Origin: Mytilisepta virgata
Lineage: Eukaryota; Mollusca; Bivalvia; Mytilida; Mytilidae
Direction: 5' to 3'
Length of the DNA stretch: 64,000 nt
Assembly: GCA_028015205.1 (NCBI GenBank)
Contig: CM051520.1
Span: 11,504,501 to 11,568,500 of the forward strand
Below the pieces are notes generated by a model. That model searched no databases. It saw only the letters and a list, made by a program, of their open reading frames with translations, and had not been told where the DNA came from. Shown one piece after another: positions 12,488-62,584 of this stretch. Numbering within the stretch: position 1 is the first letter of the stretch; each line of letters starts with the position of its first letter. The position numbers were made by a program, and so were the translations under genes.

Positions 12488-13507
12488 TTGACGTAGATAT
12501 AAACTGATTAATCAGGGACTTCAAATTATTTTTTCATATTTACAAAGTATATTTTCATGCGATGTATATTATTATTTTTATTAGCTTTTTCGTTATTTTG
12601 TGATTGAGAAACGCTATTAACACCCATTTGCTCGCATGTCAGTGCAAACACAATGTTAAGAATAAGTGATTGGTAGATGAATATAAATTTAGTGTTATAA
12701 CATTTTTGGAAACTAAGCAGTACTTCTCATTGGAATAGAACTGCTTTATCTTTTTGGTCACTTCTCCATAAGATCTTGTATTACTGATTCAACCGTTGCA
12801 TATCTTTGGCCTCGAACACTGCCGATAACAAAAAACTGTTAAAATACGCATATTCATTGCATGAAAAATGCGAACAAAGAACACGGACTCTCCCACATTT
12901 AGTTTATTTGGAATTTCAAAATGTATATTGAAAATGGAGATAACAATGAAATACCTTGAACCAGAGACATATAAAACATTTTATATGTCTCTGCTTGAAC
13001 GAACAATTAGCTACAAAATTTTCCATATGGAAATAACCGATATGTGCTTTTTTGAAATTTTGTCAGTGGTAATTAAGCGGAGTAACAAAATTTGAAATCA
13101 ACGGAATTGTATATGTATTCGAGGATGTTATCATGAGGACTTCTCGCAAGAAGAAAGAATAATTAACGTAATAAAACAGAGTTTGGTAAGAATTTGTTTT
13201 CAACGGGATGCCATTTCAATTTACAGCTTTCAGTCGATAAAAATTCATAACTCGCATGAATTTTTAGTTTTGCGACAGTTTTTAAAATGTCCATAATAAT
13301 CGAACACACACACATATATATATATATGATGCTCTTTTTAGTTCACTCACTTATGTACAACATAAATCATCAATTTCAAGATAAAGATTTATAATATTTC
13401 TTTTACATTTCTCATGTTTTGTGAAATATGACAATATTAAATGAGTGTGTTTGCTGTGTATATTTTTCCTCTATTTCCTTTAATTTTCTACTTACTAGAC
13501 AATCCGA
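12488..13507. other. No gene seen
   Basis: AT-rich flank of the receptor gene. No clear AATAAA close behind the stop codon. A short open frame at 12868-13095 has no recognisable motif. A (TA)n-like run lies near 13314-13327. Confidence 0.5.
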
Positions 13508-13848
13508 TGACTCATGTGTGGCAAGAATTTACATTATGAATACTTTAGATATTGTGTTAATATTGACTCATGTGTGGCAGGAATTTACATTATGAATCCT
13601 TTAGATACTGTGTTAATATTGACTCATGTGTGGCAGGACTTTACATTATGAATACTTTAGATACTGTGTTAATATTGACTCATGTGTGGCAGGACTTTAC
13701 ATTATGAATACTTTAGATACTGTGTTAATATTGACTCATGTGTGGCAGGACTTTACATTATGAATACTTTAGATACTGTGTTAATATTGACTCATGTGTG
13801 GCAGGACTTTACATTATGAATACTTTAGATATTGTGTTATATTGACTT
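13508..13848. repeat. Minisatellite, 56-bp unit, six copies
   Basis: CTCATGTGTGGCA recurs at 13511, 13567, 13623, 13679, 13735 and 13791, an exact 56-bp period. The middle copies differ by very few bases; the first and last are more diverged. No protein meaning. Confidence 0.92.
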
Positions 13849-14598
13849 GCGGTTTATTCGTATTACATATGTTTCTCAAGTTATACTTTTTTGCTATTTG
13901 TGTTTGTCAGTTGTTCTCCCATGTTGTTCTCTAGATTTGAATTCCCCCTTTGTATTTGTTTTTCTGTACATTTACGTGTATACATCTGCTATATACAATT
14001 CCATTTACAGATGTTTCACACAGCAGTATTATACTAATGATTGCACTATCCAGTAAATAAAACTGAGAAAAACTGTTTATTGAGGTTACACAAACTCTTC
14101 AGTGCCATAAGCTTCAGAATAGGATCCAGTCTTTATTGGTAGAGGAATTCAATGTCGTGAGTCTATAGCAGGAACACTTACGACTCTTTTCAATTAAAAT
14201 TGAAGTCTATTAAATCTGGTCTCGGGATGAGATGGAACTATCAATTTCACGGTTTTGACAGGCCGATTTGTCTAACTGAAAATGATTTCTCACACATATT
14301 GGTAACTTCATAAAAAAAAAAAATCAATAAACTTGTCATGTTGATGATTAAATGTAACCTTTGATACAACTAGACGTTTCTGAAAAGTCAAAAAGAACTC
14401 TATATGTTTCTTTCTCAGAGGAAAGGAGGTGTTATAATATAAAGACAGCTAAGATTGGGAAAGTTAACGATACAAAAGATCGAGTTCAAAAATTGTAATA
14501 CAAAGGCTTCAATTCCTTCATGCAAAGGTAATCTTACCTGCATGTATTTTGTCCTGTTCCGTTTCATTTGAAATTTTATTCTCACACCATCTGCCGTT
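13849..14598. other. No gene seen; dispersed-repeat-like start
   Basis: 13.85-13.95 kb carries a T-rich stretch with GTTTGTCAGTTGTTCTCCC, like the stretches near 10.65 and 31.5 kb. The remainder is unremarkable. Confidence 0.4.
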
Positions 14599-14845
14599 TC
14601 ACTCACTGTCGGAGTATAGGCCACGAACAAATGTCTTCTACCTCCTTCTGTCATTGGCCATTATTTCCAGTTCTTGCCATTTGACGCCTTCTGTTGCCAT
14701 TTCTTGTTCGATGTCCCTACGCCATGTATTGTTTGATCTGCCTCTTTTCCTCTTTCCTTGAGAGTTCCATCTGAGAACCTGCCCAGTGATATTGTTCCTT
14801 GCCTTTCGCAAAGTGTGACCAATCCAAGTCCATTTCTTTTCTGTA
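14599..14845 (-). pseudogene. LINE ORF2 C-terminal tail, decayed
   Basis: Read on the minus strand, one frame gives WIGHTLRKARNNITGQVL, then QGKRKRGRSNNTWRRDIE, then WQELEIMANDRRR, a stop, and KTFVRGLYSDSE before a final stop at 14599. The series IGHTLRK, GKRKRGR, TWRR, W.ELE.MA.DR is the familiar end of a widespread group of animal LINE proteins. Only this 3' piece is present and it has an internal stop, so it is a dead 5'-truncated copy. It is unrelated in sequence to the LINE at 7.7-9.2 kb. Confidence 0.85.
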
Positions 14846-15988
14846 TTTGTTGTTCAGTGGGCTCTTGCTTTGTGCCTTCCCATAGAAACAAAAAGTTATT
14901 CTCACATGCAGTCTTGAATTTATATTTCAATCGTCCGTTGTCGTCTGCGTATGAATATAAATCTTAGTATGACAAGTCTATTTAATTTGTCTAAAAAGAA
15001 ATTTATTAAAGTTGTAATGTTATTGTAGAAGTATGAAAGTTCGGAAAGAAGTACATAAGCGTGTGTAAACCTTTTAGAGAGTGACTCAAGGTACTGCAGG
15101 GTATTTGAACTGAGACGGTCTGATACTTAACGAGTGTTATATCAGGGATAGGTTGATATCATACATTCGGGAATTTATCCGGTCATTATCGTTGACTGTT
15201 ATGTCCCACTATCAAAAATGGCTTGGACCATTACTACAACCGATTGGACAAACGACATATGTAAACTGTATTATTCAGATAGAAATGCTAGAAGATATAT
15301 ATGTTAAGCGTAGTTGAGACAACAGTCCGGAAAGGTAAGACGGGAATTCCAATCTACAAGATTTTTTGATACCAATTTTAATGCAAAATATGCTGAAATT
15401 TCGTCGATTTACGAATCATCAGTTTTGCTTCAAAGACTAAAATGTTGAAATCCAAAACCACAGTCTAAAACATTAAAGAGTTGATTCAACAAATACCAAA
15501 ATGACCAAAAACGGTAAATCCCAAACCATCTAAGGACAGAGAAAGATACATCCGGTTAATTTCGGACTGGTATGGAAATACCAGCGGCAAAAAGAGATCA
15601 ACCATCAATTAACAGCGGCATATAAAAACGAAAAACTTAGTTAAATCCAAACATGTCTGAGGTAAAAACTACTTTCCAAAATACATAAACAACACAAAGA
15701 AATATAAAACAATTGATTTAGTTTAAGCAGGGGGTATTAGAAAAAATAATTGATAAAATAGAGAAATAGGATAAAATGTCTATGTTTTAGTAAGAACGAA
15801 ACAAATAAAAAAAATGAACCACTAATATGTATTTTTAAGAATATATATTTTAAAAAAAGCGATTGCTTTTTAAGTTTTATTCCCATTTTAATTAAAGATA
15901 ATGATAAATTTTCGCTTTCCGAAGTAATAATTTTTTTCCCTGCTTTTATTTTTTTTGGTTAACAGTATAAACTTTACTTTGGAAAAGA
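14846..15988. other. No gene seen
   Basis: AT-rich spacer between the LINE tail and the family C repeat block. I see no supported coding, RNA or repeat feature. Confidence 0.5.
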
Positions 15989-15991
15989 AAA

Positions 15992-17640
15992 CTAGAGGCT
16001 CTCAAGAGCCTGTGTCGCTCACCTTAATTTTTCACCTTGAGTAAGACTAAAAATTGAAGTGTTGCAGTCAATTTGGCTGGTTTTTCTATAGGGTTCTATG
16101 TTAAACTAAGTTCGGCTGTGGCAGCCATCTTTGTTGACAGTCCAGGCACATTTCTAAAAGAGAACCATCTGAGGACCATTTCTGCTAAGTCTTGTTCCAA
16201 ATGGATAAATGGTTTCAGGCAAGAAGATTTTTAAATGAATTTTCCCATAGGGTCCTAGATGAAACTAAGTTCGGCTGTGGCGGCCATCTTAGTTGACAAT
16301 CCAGGTGCTTGGACACAGAGGACCATCTAAGGACCAAGCTGCCAAATTGGCTCAGTTGTTCCAGACGAAAAGATTTTGAGTGAATTTCCCGTAGGGTACA
16401 AAGTTAAACTAAGTTCGGCTATGGCGGCCATCTTGGTTAACAGTCTGGGTCATCGGCCACAATTCTGAAAGAGGACCATCTAAGGACCATTTCCAATTGG
16501 TTTCAGACAAGAAGATTTTTCGATGAAATTTCCCATGGGGCCCTATGTTAAACTAAGTTCGGCTGTGGCGGCCATCTTGGTTGACAGTCCGGGTCATCGG
16601 ACACAATTCTTAAAGAGGACCATCTAAGGACCATTGCAACCAAGTCTAATTCTAATTGGCTTAGTGGTTTCAGACAAGAAGATTTTCAATGAATTTTCCC
16701 ATAAGGGCCCTATGTTAAACTAGGTTTGGCTGTGGCGGCCATCTTGGTTAATAGTCCAGGTCATCGGACATAATCCTAAAAGAGAACCTTCTAAGGACCA
16801 ATATTGCCAAGTTTGGTTACAATTGGCCTTGTGGTTTCATAGAAGAAGATTTTTAAAATTCATTCCCCTTTTTTCTATTTTTAGTAACAGCAGCCATGTC
16901 GGTTGGAAGCCGGGGATGCCGGATACACTTTGGGAAGGGGGCCACCCAAGGACCATTCCACCAAAGTTTGGTCCCAATTGGCCCAGTGGTTTCAGAGGAA
17001 AAATTAAAGGAATGTTTACGCCGGACGCGGTCTTTAAAGGGCAAAAACTCCTATAAAGAGTCAATCAATGATTTTGGTCATGTTGACTTATTTGTAGATC
17101 TTACTTAGATATAAGCCAAAAAATGCAGTTTACCTTTGGTCCCAATTGGCCCAGTGGTTTCAGAGGAAAAATTAAAGGAATGTTTACGCCGGACGCGGTC
17201 TTTAAAGGGCAAAAACTCCTATAAAGAGTCAATCAATGATTTTGGTCATGTTGACTTATTTGTAGATCTTACTTAGATATAAGCCAAAAAATGCAGTTTA
17301 CCTTTGGTCCCAATTGGCCCAGTGGTTTCAGAGGAAAAATTAAAGGAATGTTTACGCCGGACGCGGTCTTTAAAGGGCAAAAACTCCTATAAAGAGTCAA
17401 TCAATGATTTTGGTCATGTTGACTTATTTGTAGATCTTACTTAGATATAAGCCAAAAAATGCAGTTTACCTTTGGTCCCAATTGGCCCAGTGGTTTCAGA
17501 GGAAAAATTAAAGGAATGTTTACGCCGGACGCGGTCTTTAAAGGGCAAAAACTCCTATAAAGAGTCAATCAATGATTTTGGTCATGTTGACTTATTTGTA
17601 GATCTTACTTAGATATAAGCCAAAAAATGCAGTTTACCCC
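15992..17640 (-). mobile_element. Family C element, minus orientation, expanded core
   Basis: At 15992 the minus-strand 3' terminus reads, in reverse, CTAG followed by AGGCTCTCAAGAGCCT (a 7-bp-stem hairpin) and TGTGTCGCTCACCT. The body has five units of about 145-170 bp, each with a word like CTAAGTTCGGCTGTGG (near 16107, 16265, 16408, 16552, 16719). The distal part is expanded into the perfect 168-bp array described separately. The 5' terminus is not clear: the hairpin at 17781 reads in the opposite direction. Units related to this core also make up 19.25-20.42 kb and 54.6-55.5 kb. Confidence 0.65.
16967..17638. repeat. Four identical 168-bp tandem units
   Basis: Units 16967-17134, 17135-17302, 17303-17470 and 17471-17638 are identical by eye over their full length. 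Each starts TTTGGTCCCAATTGGCCCAG and ends AAAAAATGCAGTTTACC. Sequence before and after is related but diverged, so the expansion is recent or is an assembly artefact. Confidence 0.93.
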
Positions 17641-17689
17641 TATGTTCTATTTTTAGCCATGTCGGGCATGTTGGTTGGCAGGCGGGGTC

Positions 17690-19140
17690 ATCGGACACAT
17701 TTTTAAACTAGATACCCTAATAATGCTTGTGGCCAAGTTTGGTTTCATTTGGCCCAGTAGTTTCAAAGGAGAAGATTTTTAGCTCACCTGACCCAAAGGG
17801 TCAAGTGAGCTATTCTCATCACTTGGCGTCCGTCGTCCGTCGTCGTCCGTTAACTTTTACAAAAATCGTCTCCTCTGAAACTAGATATGGCAAGAAATTA
17901 GTCCAAATCAATTTTGATATACTTGTTTTGTAACCAGTTACAAAATGGTGACAGTTTATCCAGTTCTGAAAAGAATATATCTTATAGACGTCTTTATTTT
18001 ATAATTTTACATTACAGTTACAAATCTTTCTGAGGCTTTCTTATAAAAGGGTTACATACAGTTACATATATTTTTTTGCTCTAATTTTATAAACTGGTTA
18101 CATACCGGTTACAAATATTTTTGAGGCTTTCTTATAAAAGGGTTACATATCAGTTACAATTTATTGTAGTCTTTATTTCATGAACTGGTTACAGATCAGT
18201 TACAAATCTTTTGAGGCTTTCTTATAAAAGGGTTACATATCAGTTACAAATCTTTTTGAGGCTTTCTTATAAAATGGTTACATATCAGTTACAATTTATT
18301 TTAGTCTTTATTTTATAAACTGGTTACATATCATTTACAAATCTTTTTGAGGCTTTCTTATAAAAGGGTTACATATCAGTTACAAATCTTTTGAGGCTTT
18401 CTTATAAAAGGGTTACATATCAGTTACAAATCTTTTTGAGGCTTTCTTATAAAATGGTTACATATCAGTTACAATTTATTTTAGTCTTTATTTTATAAAC
18501 TGGTTACATATCATTTACAAATCTTTTTGAGGCTTTCTTATAAAAGGGTTACATATCCGTTACAAATCTTTTTTAGGCTTTATTTTAAAATGGTTACATA
18601 CCAGTTACTAATCTTTTTTTGCCCTTATTTTATAAAATGGTTACATACCAGTTACAAATCTTTTTGAGGCTTTCTTATAAAAGGGTTACATATCAGTTAC
18701 AAATCTTTTTGAGGCTTTCTTATAAAATGGTTACATATCAGTTACAATTTATTTTAATCTTTATTTTATGAACTGGTTACATATCAGTTACAAATCTTTT
18801 TGAGGCTTTCTTATAAAAGGGTTACATATCAGTTACAAATCTTTTTGAGGCTTTATTTTAAAATGGTTACATATCAGTTACAATTTATTTTAGTCTTTAT
18901 TTTATAAACTGGTTACATATCAGTTACAAATCTTTTTGAGGCTTTATTTTAAAATGGTTACATATCAGTTACAAATCTTTTTTTGCCCTTATTTTATAAA
19001 CTGGTTACATACCAGTTACAAATCTTTTTGAGGCTTTCTTATCAAAGGGTTACATATCAGTTACAAATCTTTTTGAGGCTTTATTTTAAATTGGTTACAT
19101 ATCAGTTACAAATCTTTTTTTGCCCTTATTTTATAAACTG
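17690..19140. repeat. Left arm of a large inverted repeat, with a TTACA minisatellite
   Basis: 17690-17940 carries the word AACTAGATACCCTAATAATG, a family C 5' hairpin (17781-17811) and CAAGAAATTAGTCCAA. From about 17940 it becomes an array of about 46-60-bp units, GGTTACATATCAGTTACAA followed by TCTTTTTGAGGCTTTC or TTATTTTAGTCTTTA. Reverse complements of both parts occur at 23.04-24.05 kb. Open frames across it are incidental. Confidence 0.85.
17781..17811 (+). other. Family C 5' double hairpin
   Basis: Outer stem AGCTCAC (17781-17787) with GTGAGCT (17805-17811), one C/A mismatch, inner stem TGACCC (17789-17794) with GGGTCA (17798-17803), loop AAA. CGTCCGTCGTCCGTCGTCG follows, as in the other copies. 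It is preceded by a T run. Confidence 0.8.
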
Positions 19141-19249
19141 GAAATGACTGATTTTGCAATAGTTTTGTTTATAACTTGAATATATTAAAAAAAAAAAAAA
19201 CATGTAGAATATAGATTTAATAATGACGAAATTTAACGACTGATGATAA

Positions 19250-20422
19250 CAAGAGGCTCTCAAGAGCCTGTATCGCTCACATGGATTTAACTTTTCACCT
19301 CGAGCAGGACTAAAAATTAGTGTTGCAGTCAATTTGGCTGGTTTTTCATAGGGTTCTATGTTAAACTAAGTTCAGCTTTGGCAGTAATATGGTTGGCAGT
19401 CCAGGTCATAATGGACACATTTCTAAAAGAGAACCATCTAAGGACCATTTCTGCTAAGTCTTTTTCCAAGTGGCTAAGTGGTTTCAGACCAGAAGATTTC
19501 TAAATCTGGGTTGATAATCAGGGTGAACTGACACATTTCTGAAAGAGGACCATCTAAGGACCAATGCTGACAACTTTAGTTCCAATTGGCTCAGTAGTTT
19601 CAGACAAGAAGATTTTTGAGTGAATTTCCCATAGGGTCCTATGTTAAACTAAGTTCGGCTGTGGCGTACCATCGGACATATATCTGAAAGAGAATCTCCT
19701 AAGGACCATTACTGCCAACTTTAGTTCTAGTTTCATAGGAAATGATTTTTTTAATTTCATCCCCCATTTTTCTATTTTTAGTAACCGCAGCCATGTCGGT
19801 TGGAAGTTGGGGATGCCGGACATACTTTCGGAAGGGGGCCACCCAAGAACCATTCCTTCAAAGTTTATTCTCAATTGCCCCAGTGGTTTCAGAGAAGATC
19901 TTTAAAGGAAATGTTACGCTGGATGCTGTCTTTAAAGGGCAAAAACTCCTATAAGGGGTCAATCAATGAGTTTGGTCATGTTGACTTATTTGTAGATCTT
20001 ACCATTCTATTTTCTGTTTGCAGTTTGTCTTTATCTATAATAATATTCAAGATAATAACCTAAATCCGCAAATTTCCTTAAAATTAACTATTCAGGGGCA
20101 ATAACCCAACAAAAGGTTCACCGATTCGTCTGAAAATTTCATGGCAGTTAGATCTTGATCTGGTGAACATTTTTACTGGTGTCAGATTTGCTCTTAATGC
20201 TTTAGTTTTTGATATATAAGACAAAAACTGCAGTTCACTCCTATGTTCTATTTTTAGCCATATCCGCCATGTTGGTTGGCAGGCGGAGTCATCGGAAACC
20301 TTTTTTAAACTAGATACCCTAATGATGCTTGTGGTCAAGTTTGGTTCAATTTGGCCCAGTAGTTTCAGAGAAGATTTTTGTAAAAGTTAACGGATGACGA
20401 CGGACGCCAAGTGATGAGAATT
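19250..20422 (-). mobile_element. Family C element, minus orientation
   Basis: It begins with CAAG (reverse of CTTG), the AGGCTCTCAAGAGCCT hairpin and TGTATCGCTCAC. It contains core units like those at 16.0-17.0 kb (AACTAAGTTCGGCTGTGG and GAGGACCATCTAAGGACC). It ends with the reverse of the CGTCCGTCGTC head segment near 20395-20420. The terminal 5' hairpin itself is missing. No coding capacity. Confidence 0.65.
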
Positions 20423-20424
20423 GG

Positions 20425-21285
20425 TTGTTTTTACAAAGATTTTGGTGCCAATCCAAAATCCAAGATGCCGCCTCCGTGGAACATAGTTTAACACAGAGCC
20501 CTATGGGAAATACATACAAACAGCTTCTTCTCGTGTAGAAACAATCACACATTTAAACAAAATCATGCACGAATGATACTAGGGTGGTTTGAGTTTTTGG
20601 TGCTGATCCAAAATCCATGGCAACCGTGGAACATTGTTTAACATAGAACCCTATGGGAAATATATACAGCTTCTTCTCAGAAACCGTCTCAAATATTTAA
20701 ACCAAATCATGCAGGAATGTTACAAGGTTGGTCCTCTACTAATTTTGAGTTTTTGGTGCCAATCTGAAATCCAAGATGACCACCACTGTGGAACATAGTT
20801 TAATATTGAACCCTATGGGAAATACAAACAAACAGCTTCTTCTCAGAAACCGTTTCAAACATTGAAACCAAATCATGCTCAAATGATACTATGGTGGTCC
20901 AGTACTAATTTTGACAGTTTGGAGCAGATCTGAAATCAAGATGCTGTAACTGCAGAACATAGTTTAACATAGAACAATATTGGAAATACATTGTACCTTC
21001 TCAAAAACCATTTCAAACATTTAGACCAAATAATATTAGGATTGTCCTGTTCTAATTTTGAGGTTTTTTTGTCAAATTGAAATTCTTGAACATAGGAACC
21101 TATGAGAAAAATGTTTTAAAATGCTTCTTCTCTAAAACCACTTAGGCATGTAAGAACAAAATTTGCAGGAATGCTCATTTAAGAGTCTTCTATGAAGTTT
21201 TTTTAAGCATTAAAAAACAAAATATGCTGGAAACCTCATTTAAGAGTCTTATACAAAATTTGTTTTTGAGCGATACAGGCTCAGG
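20425..21285 (+). mobile_element. Family C-related element, plus orientation, 3' part
   Basis: About five units of roughly 150 bp carrying AACATAGTTTAACATAGAAC and CCCTATGGGAAATACA words, ending with GAGCGATACAGGCTCAGG near 21270-21285. Sense units lie in plus orientation, opposite to 19.25-20.42 kb. The 5' head is not seen; it may belong with the hairpin at 17781 if the minus element was inserted between them. Confidence 0.5.
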
Positions 21286-22154
21286 ATACTTGTGACCTAA
21301 ACTCCTGATTAATTTCTCATTTTATGCTTTTTATTTCTATACAGTATTATCACATAATGAATGTAGATGCGCAATAAAGTTTTGGAATTTTGATTTTTAA
21401 AAATTGGGGCCCACAGGGGTTGAATTTCGAAAATTGGAATTTCAGCTTGTGACCTTAACTCCTCATTCATTTTTCATGTCATGCATTTAATTTCTATACC
21501 ATATTGTCACATACTATATTTGGATGCACAATAAGGTTTTAGAATTTTAATTTTTAAAAATAGGGGCCCACAGGGGTCAAATTTCGAAAACTGGAAATTT
21601 TAACTAAACTGCTTATTAATTTTTCATTTTATGCTTTTAATTTCTATACAATATTGTCACACACTGTATGTAGATGTGCAATAAGGTTTTAGAATTTTGA
21701 TTTCGACAACTTGAGGCCCACAGGGGTTGTATTTTGGAAATAGTAAATTTAAGCATGCGCCTTAAACTCCTCTTTCATTTTTCATTTAGATTTAACAAAT
21801 TTATTTAGATATATATATATATAATATTGTTCTTTATTTTCTGTAGATATGCGAAAAGGTTTTTAATTTTGAAAATATATTAAGGGATCAAATTTTGGGA
21901 CAGAAAATGGTGAAATTGCTGATTTTGCTTTGTCTCTGGAAATACTCATTCATTTTTTGTTTCAGTGGTTTCATTTTTTTATAATATTGTTCTTCACTAT
22001 GAGTAGATGTGCAATAAGGTTTTAAATTTTGAAATTTGATTCAGGGTTCCAATTTTCAGACTGAAATTGTTAAATTGATAATTTTTCACTGTTAATTGTT
22101 TTTTTACTTGTGCAGTGCAGGATTGACATTGTTTCTGATAGCACCAATTTGTAG
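21286..22154 (+). mobile_element. Family A element, second copy, 5'-truncated
   Basis: It aligns unit by unit with 6.46-7.46 kb (GACCTAAACTCCTGATTAAT, TGTAGATGCGCAATAAAG, later TGTAGATGTGCAATAAGG and the tail GATAGCACCAATTTGTAG). The 5' hairpin is missing. The terminal CTAG has become GTAG (22151-22154). It abuts a family C 3' end, so the two are chimeric or nested. Confidence 0.7.
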
Positions 22155-23035
22155 TTTTATTTTCAAAATATCTTTTTATTAAAATAGATATCAAAAGTAT
22201 TATTCTATTATAAATTATAACCATTTAAAAGAAATTTTCAATCCTGGATTCAATTGTAATTACTTTCTGTTTATAAAAAGTGATTGTATAATACCTGCAT
22301 GGTTGTTTCTTCCAAAATGTTCAGAAAAATTTAAATTATAACTAATATGTCAAATTATGAATTGCGACTTTTTGTTCTAAATAATATGTCAAACTTTAAA
22401 TTATGATTTTTGTCCTGTGATTTTCTGTCATACATTCCAACAAAATACACTAAAGTGGTTGAAAAAATATGAGAATAAGATGCTGTAACTATTCCTATAA
22501 TTGAATTTTTAAAATAATCAGTTAAGTAAAGGAAGGAAAGGTTGAAATTAAAATGAAATCAATAGCAGTAATAACAATTTTAAACAAAAATATAAAGATG
22601 TATTTTATATAACTTAGTATATATATATAATTTGTCTCACTATTTTTGCTACTAAAACATAATTCAAATAGCATCACCTTGAAAGTTAATAGATACTCAA
22701 AATTTAATAGCTTTTATTCAATTCAACTGTATTTCTATCTAATTAAACAATTTGCTCAGCTGCACACCTGTATATTAAAAATTTCAAATTACAACTTTGC
22801 TTTGATATCTTAATTATAGGTGTCATAAAATTGATATTATTTTCACCTGACATTACACAACTCTTTACTGCCCCCCAGGTATTAATACACAGGGTGTGTA
22901 TTCTACAGTTAGAAGCAAATATAAGGTATACATTGTATATAATAGAAAGGTTTTTGTAGAAACAAATGTATTTAATAATGTATGCATAGAATCTCATGAA
23001 AAAAATTTACTTAATGTTTTGAGTTTCTATGAAAG
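22155..23035. other. No gene seen
   Basis: AT-rich spacer inside the inverted-repeat loop. The open frame at 22743-22997 (minus) has no recognisable motif. Confidence 0.5.
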
Positions 23036-23039
23036 CCTA

Positions 23040-24045
23040 AAAAAAGATTTGTAACTAGGATGTAATTATTTTATAAGTAAGTCCCAAAAAGATCTGTAAC
23101 TGGTATGTAACCAGTTTATAAAATAAAGACAAAAGAACATTGTAACTGGTATGTAACCATTTTATAAGAAAGTCCAAAAAAGATTTGTAACAGGAATGTA
23201 ACCAGTCTATAAGTAAGTCCAAAAAAGATTTGTAACTGGTATGTAATAAATTTATAAAATAATGACAAAAAAAAATGATTGTATCTGGTATGTAACCATT
23301 TTATAAGAAAGTCCAAAAAAGATTTGTAAATAGAATGTAATTATTTTATAAGTAAGTCCCAAAAAGATCTGTAACTGGTTTGTAACCAGTTTATAAATTA
23401 AAGACAAAAAAAAAAAACATTGTAACTGGTATGTAACCATTTTATAAAATAAAGACAAAAACAATTGTAACTGGAATGTAACCAGTTTATAATAAGGACC
23501 CAAAAAGATTTGTAACTGGTATGTAACCATTTTATAAGAAAGACTCAAAAAGATTTGTAACTGGTATGTAACTAGTTTATAAAATAAAGACAAAAACCCA
23601 TTGTAACTGGTATGTAACCATTTTATAAGAAAGTCCAAAAAAGATTTGTAACTGGAATGTAACCAGTTTATAAAATAAAGACCAAAATATTGTAACTGGT
23701 ATGTAACCTTTTTTATAAAATATCCCCAGAAAGATTTTTTACTGTTATGTAACCATTTTATAAGAAATTCTCAAAAAGATTTGTAACTGGTAATTGGTAT
23801 GTCACCAACTCAAAAATATACGTAACTGGTATGTAACCAATATAGATTTTGACATGGCTTGTGCTTAATCTGCATCGATGCTTTAATTTGGCAATATATT
23901 GTCACCATTTTGTAACTGGTTACAAAACAAGTATATTAAAATGGACTTGGACTAATTTCTTGCCATATATGTCTGAAACTACTGGGCCAAATTGAACCAA
24001 ACTTGGCCACAAGCATCATTAGGGTATCTAGTTTAAAAATGTGTA
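23040..24045. repeat. Right arm of the large inverted repeat
   Basis: Units such as GATTTGTAACTGGTATGTAA and CCATTTTATAAGAAAGTCC are the reverse complement of the array at 17.94-19.14 kb. The outer segment 23890-24045 (ACCATTTTGTAACTGGTTAC, TTGCCATATATGTCTGAAAC, ATCATTAGGGTATCTAG) is the reverse complement of 17690-17940, minus the hairpin head. The open frames at 23116-23316 and 23252-23638 are products of this array. Confidence 0.85.
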
Positions 24046-24059
24046 CTGCCACTTCATGC

Positions 24060-24332
24060 CTCTCGCGGGCCCTTGATTTGACTCATTTTGTGACTCGAAT
24101 AACCATTCTTATTCTTATCCGTATACTGTTTATTTATTGTCTTTGCTTTTTTGTGTTTGTGTTTTACTTGAATTATCTTCAACCATAAGAAACTAGTGTG
24201 AGTGGTTGTTTGAATGTTATATATGTATGTGTGGGTTGTGTATGCTTGACTTTCAGGATTCATGTTGATTTATGTGCCTTTATGGGCCCTTTGATTAGGA
24301 ATAAAGAATTTTGATTTGATTTTGATTTTGAC
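24060..24332 (+). mobile_element. Probable LINE 3' end with TTTTGATT tail
   Basis: The segment ends with GGAATAAAGAATTTTGATTTG and three further GATTTT units. A 3' tail of short tandem repeats after an AATAAA-like word is typical of several non-LTR retrotransposon clades. No reverse transcriptase coding remains. It ends about 315 bp before the LIMK start codon. Confidence 0.45.
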
Positions 24333-24626
24333 TGTAACGGGGTCCAGAATGAGAATGACAAAGAAAGATTTGTTTTCTTCCAAAAACAGCTTCATATAAG
24401 AACAAGTATTTTCGTTTTGGGGTCAAACAATTTGTAATGCTTTTAATTCCTGAGGAAATAATGTGTTTTAAAAATGCTGTTAGAAGGGTGATAACTCTTT
24501 TTTCTCTCGTAAATCTGAATCTTTCGTATTAGAGGTGGGAAAAGAAATTACTTGAAAGACGGAAGACGAGATTAGACTCGGATAGACTAGAATTTACCTG
24601 ATATTTAAAACAGGATAAACAGAAAC

Positions 24627-24646
24627 ATGACAAAACCTCGTGTAAA

Positions 24647-24650
<4 letters not shown>
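24627..24650 (+). promoter_or_regulatory. uORF in the LIMK leader, overlapping the start codon
   Basis: An ATG at 24627 opens a seven-codon frame (MTKPRVK) whose TGA at 24648-24650 overlaps the LIMK ATG at 24647-24649 as ATGA. If the transcript starts upstream of 24627, this uORF would be scanned first and would end exactly on the main start. That could tune translation by termination-reinitiation. The transcription start is unknown. Confidence 0.45.
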
Positions 24651-62453
<37,803 letters not shown>

Positions 62454-62584
62454 TTAAATTTTTGTATACTTTGATATTGTTATAATTTATACATTTTGTT
62501 CTGTTATACTTCTGTTATAGGAATATTTGAGTGATTGAAGTATTATTTATCATACATCATCAAATGGACTATAATTCTTGTGTA

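Noticed and set aside
13314..13327. (TA)n run as a promoter TATA box
   Set aside because: Simple repeat with no downstream gene on either strand within reach.
16823..17933. Open frames on both strands around the 168-bp repeats
   Set aside because: They lie entirely in family C repeat units and recur with each unit; no domain or splice context.
23116..23638. Tyr/Leu/Phe-rich minus-strand frames
   Set aside because: Products of the TTACA minisatellite arm; the peptide repeats (YKMVTYQLQ) mirror the DNA unit.
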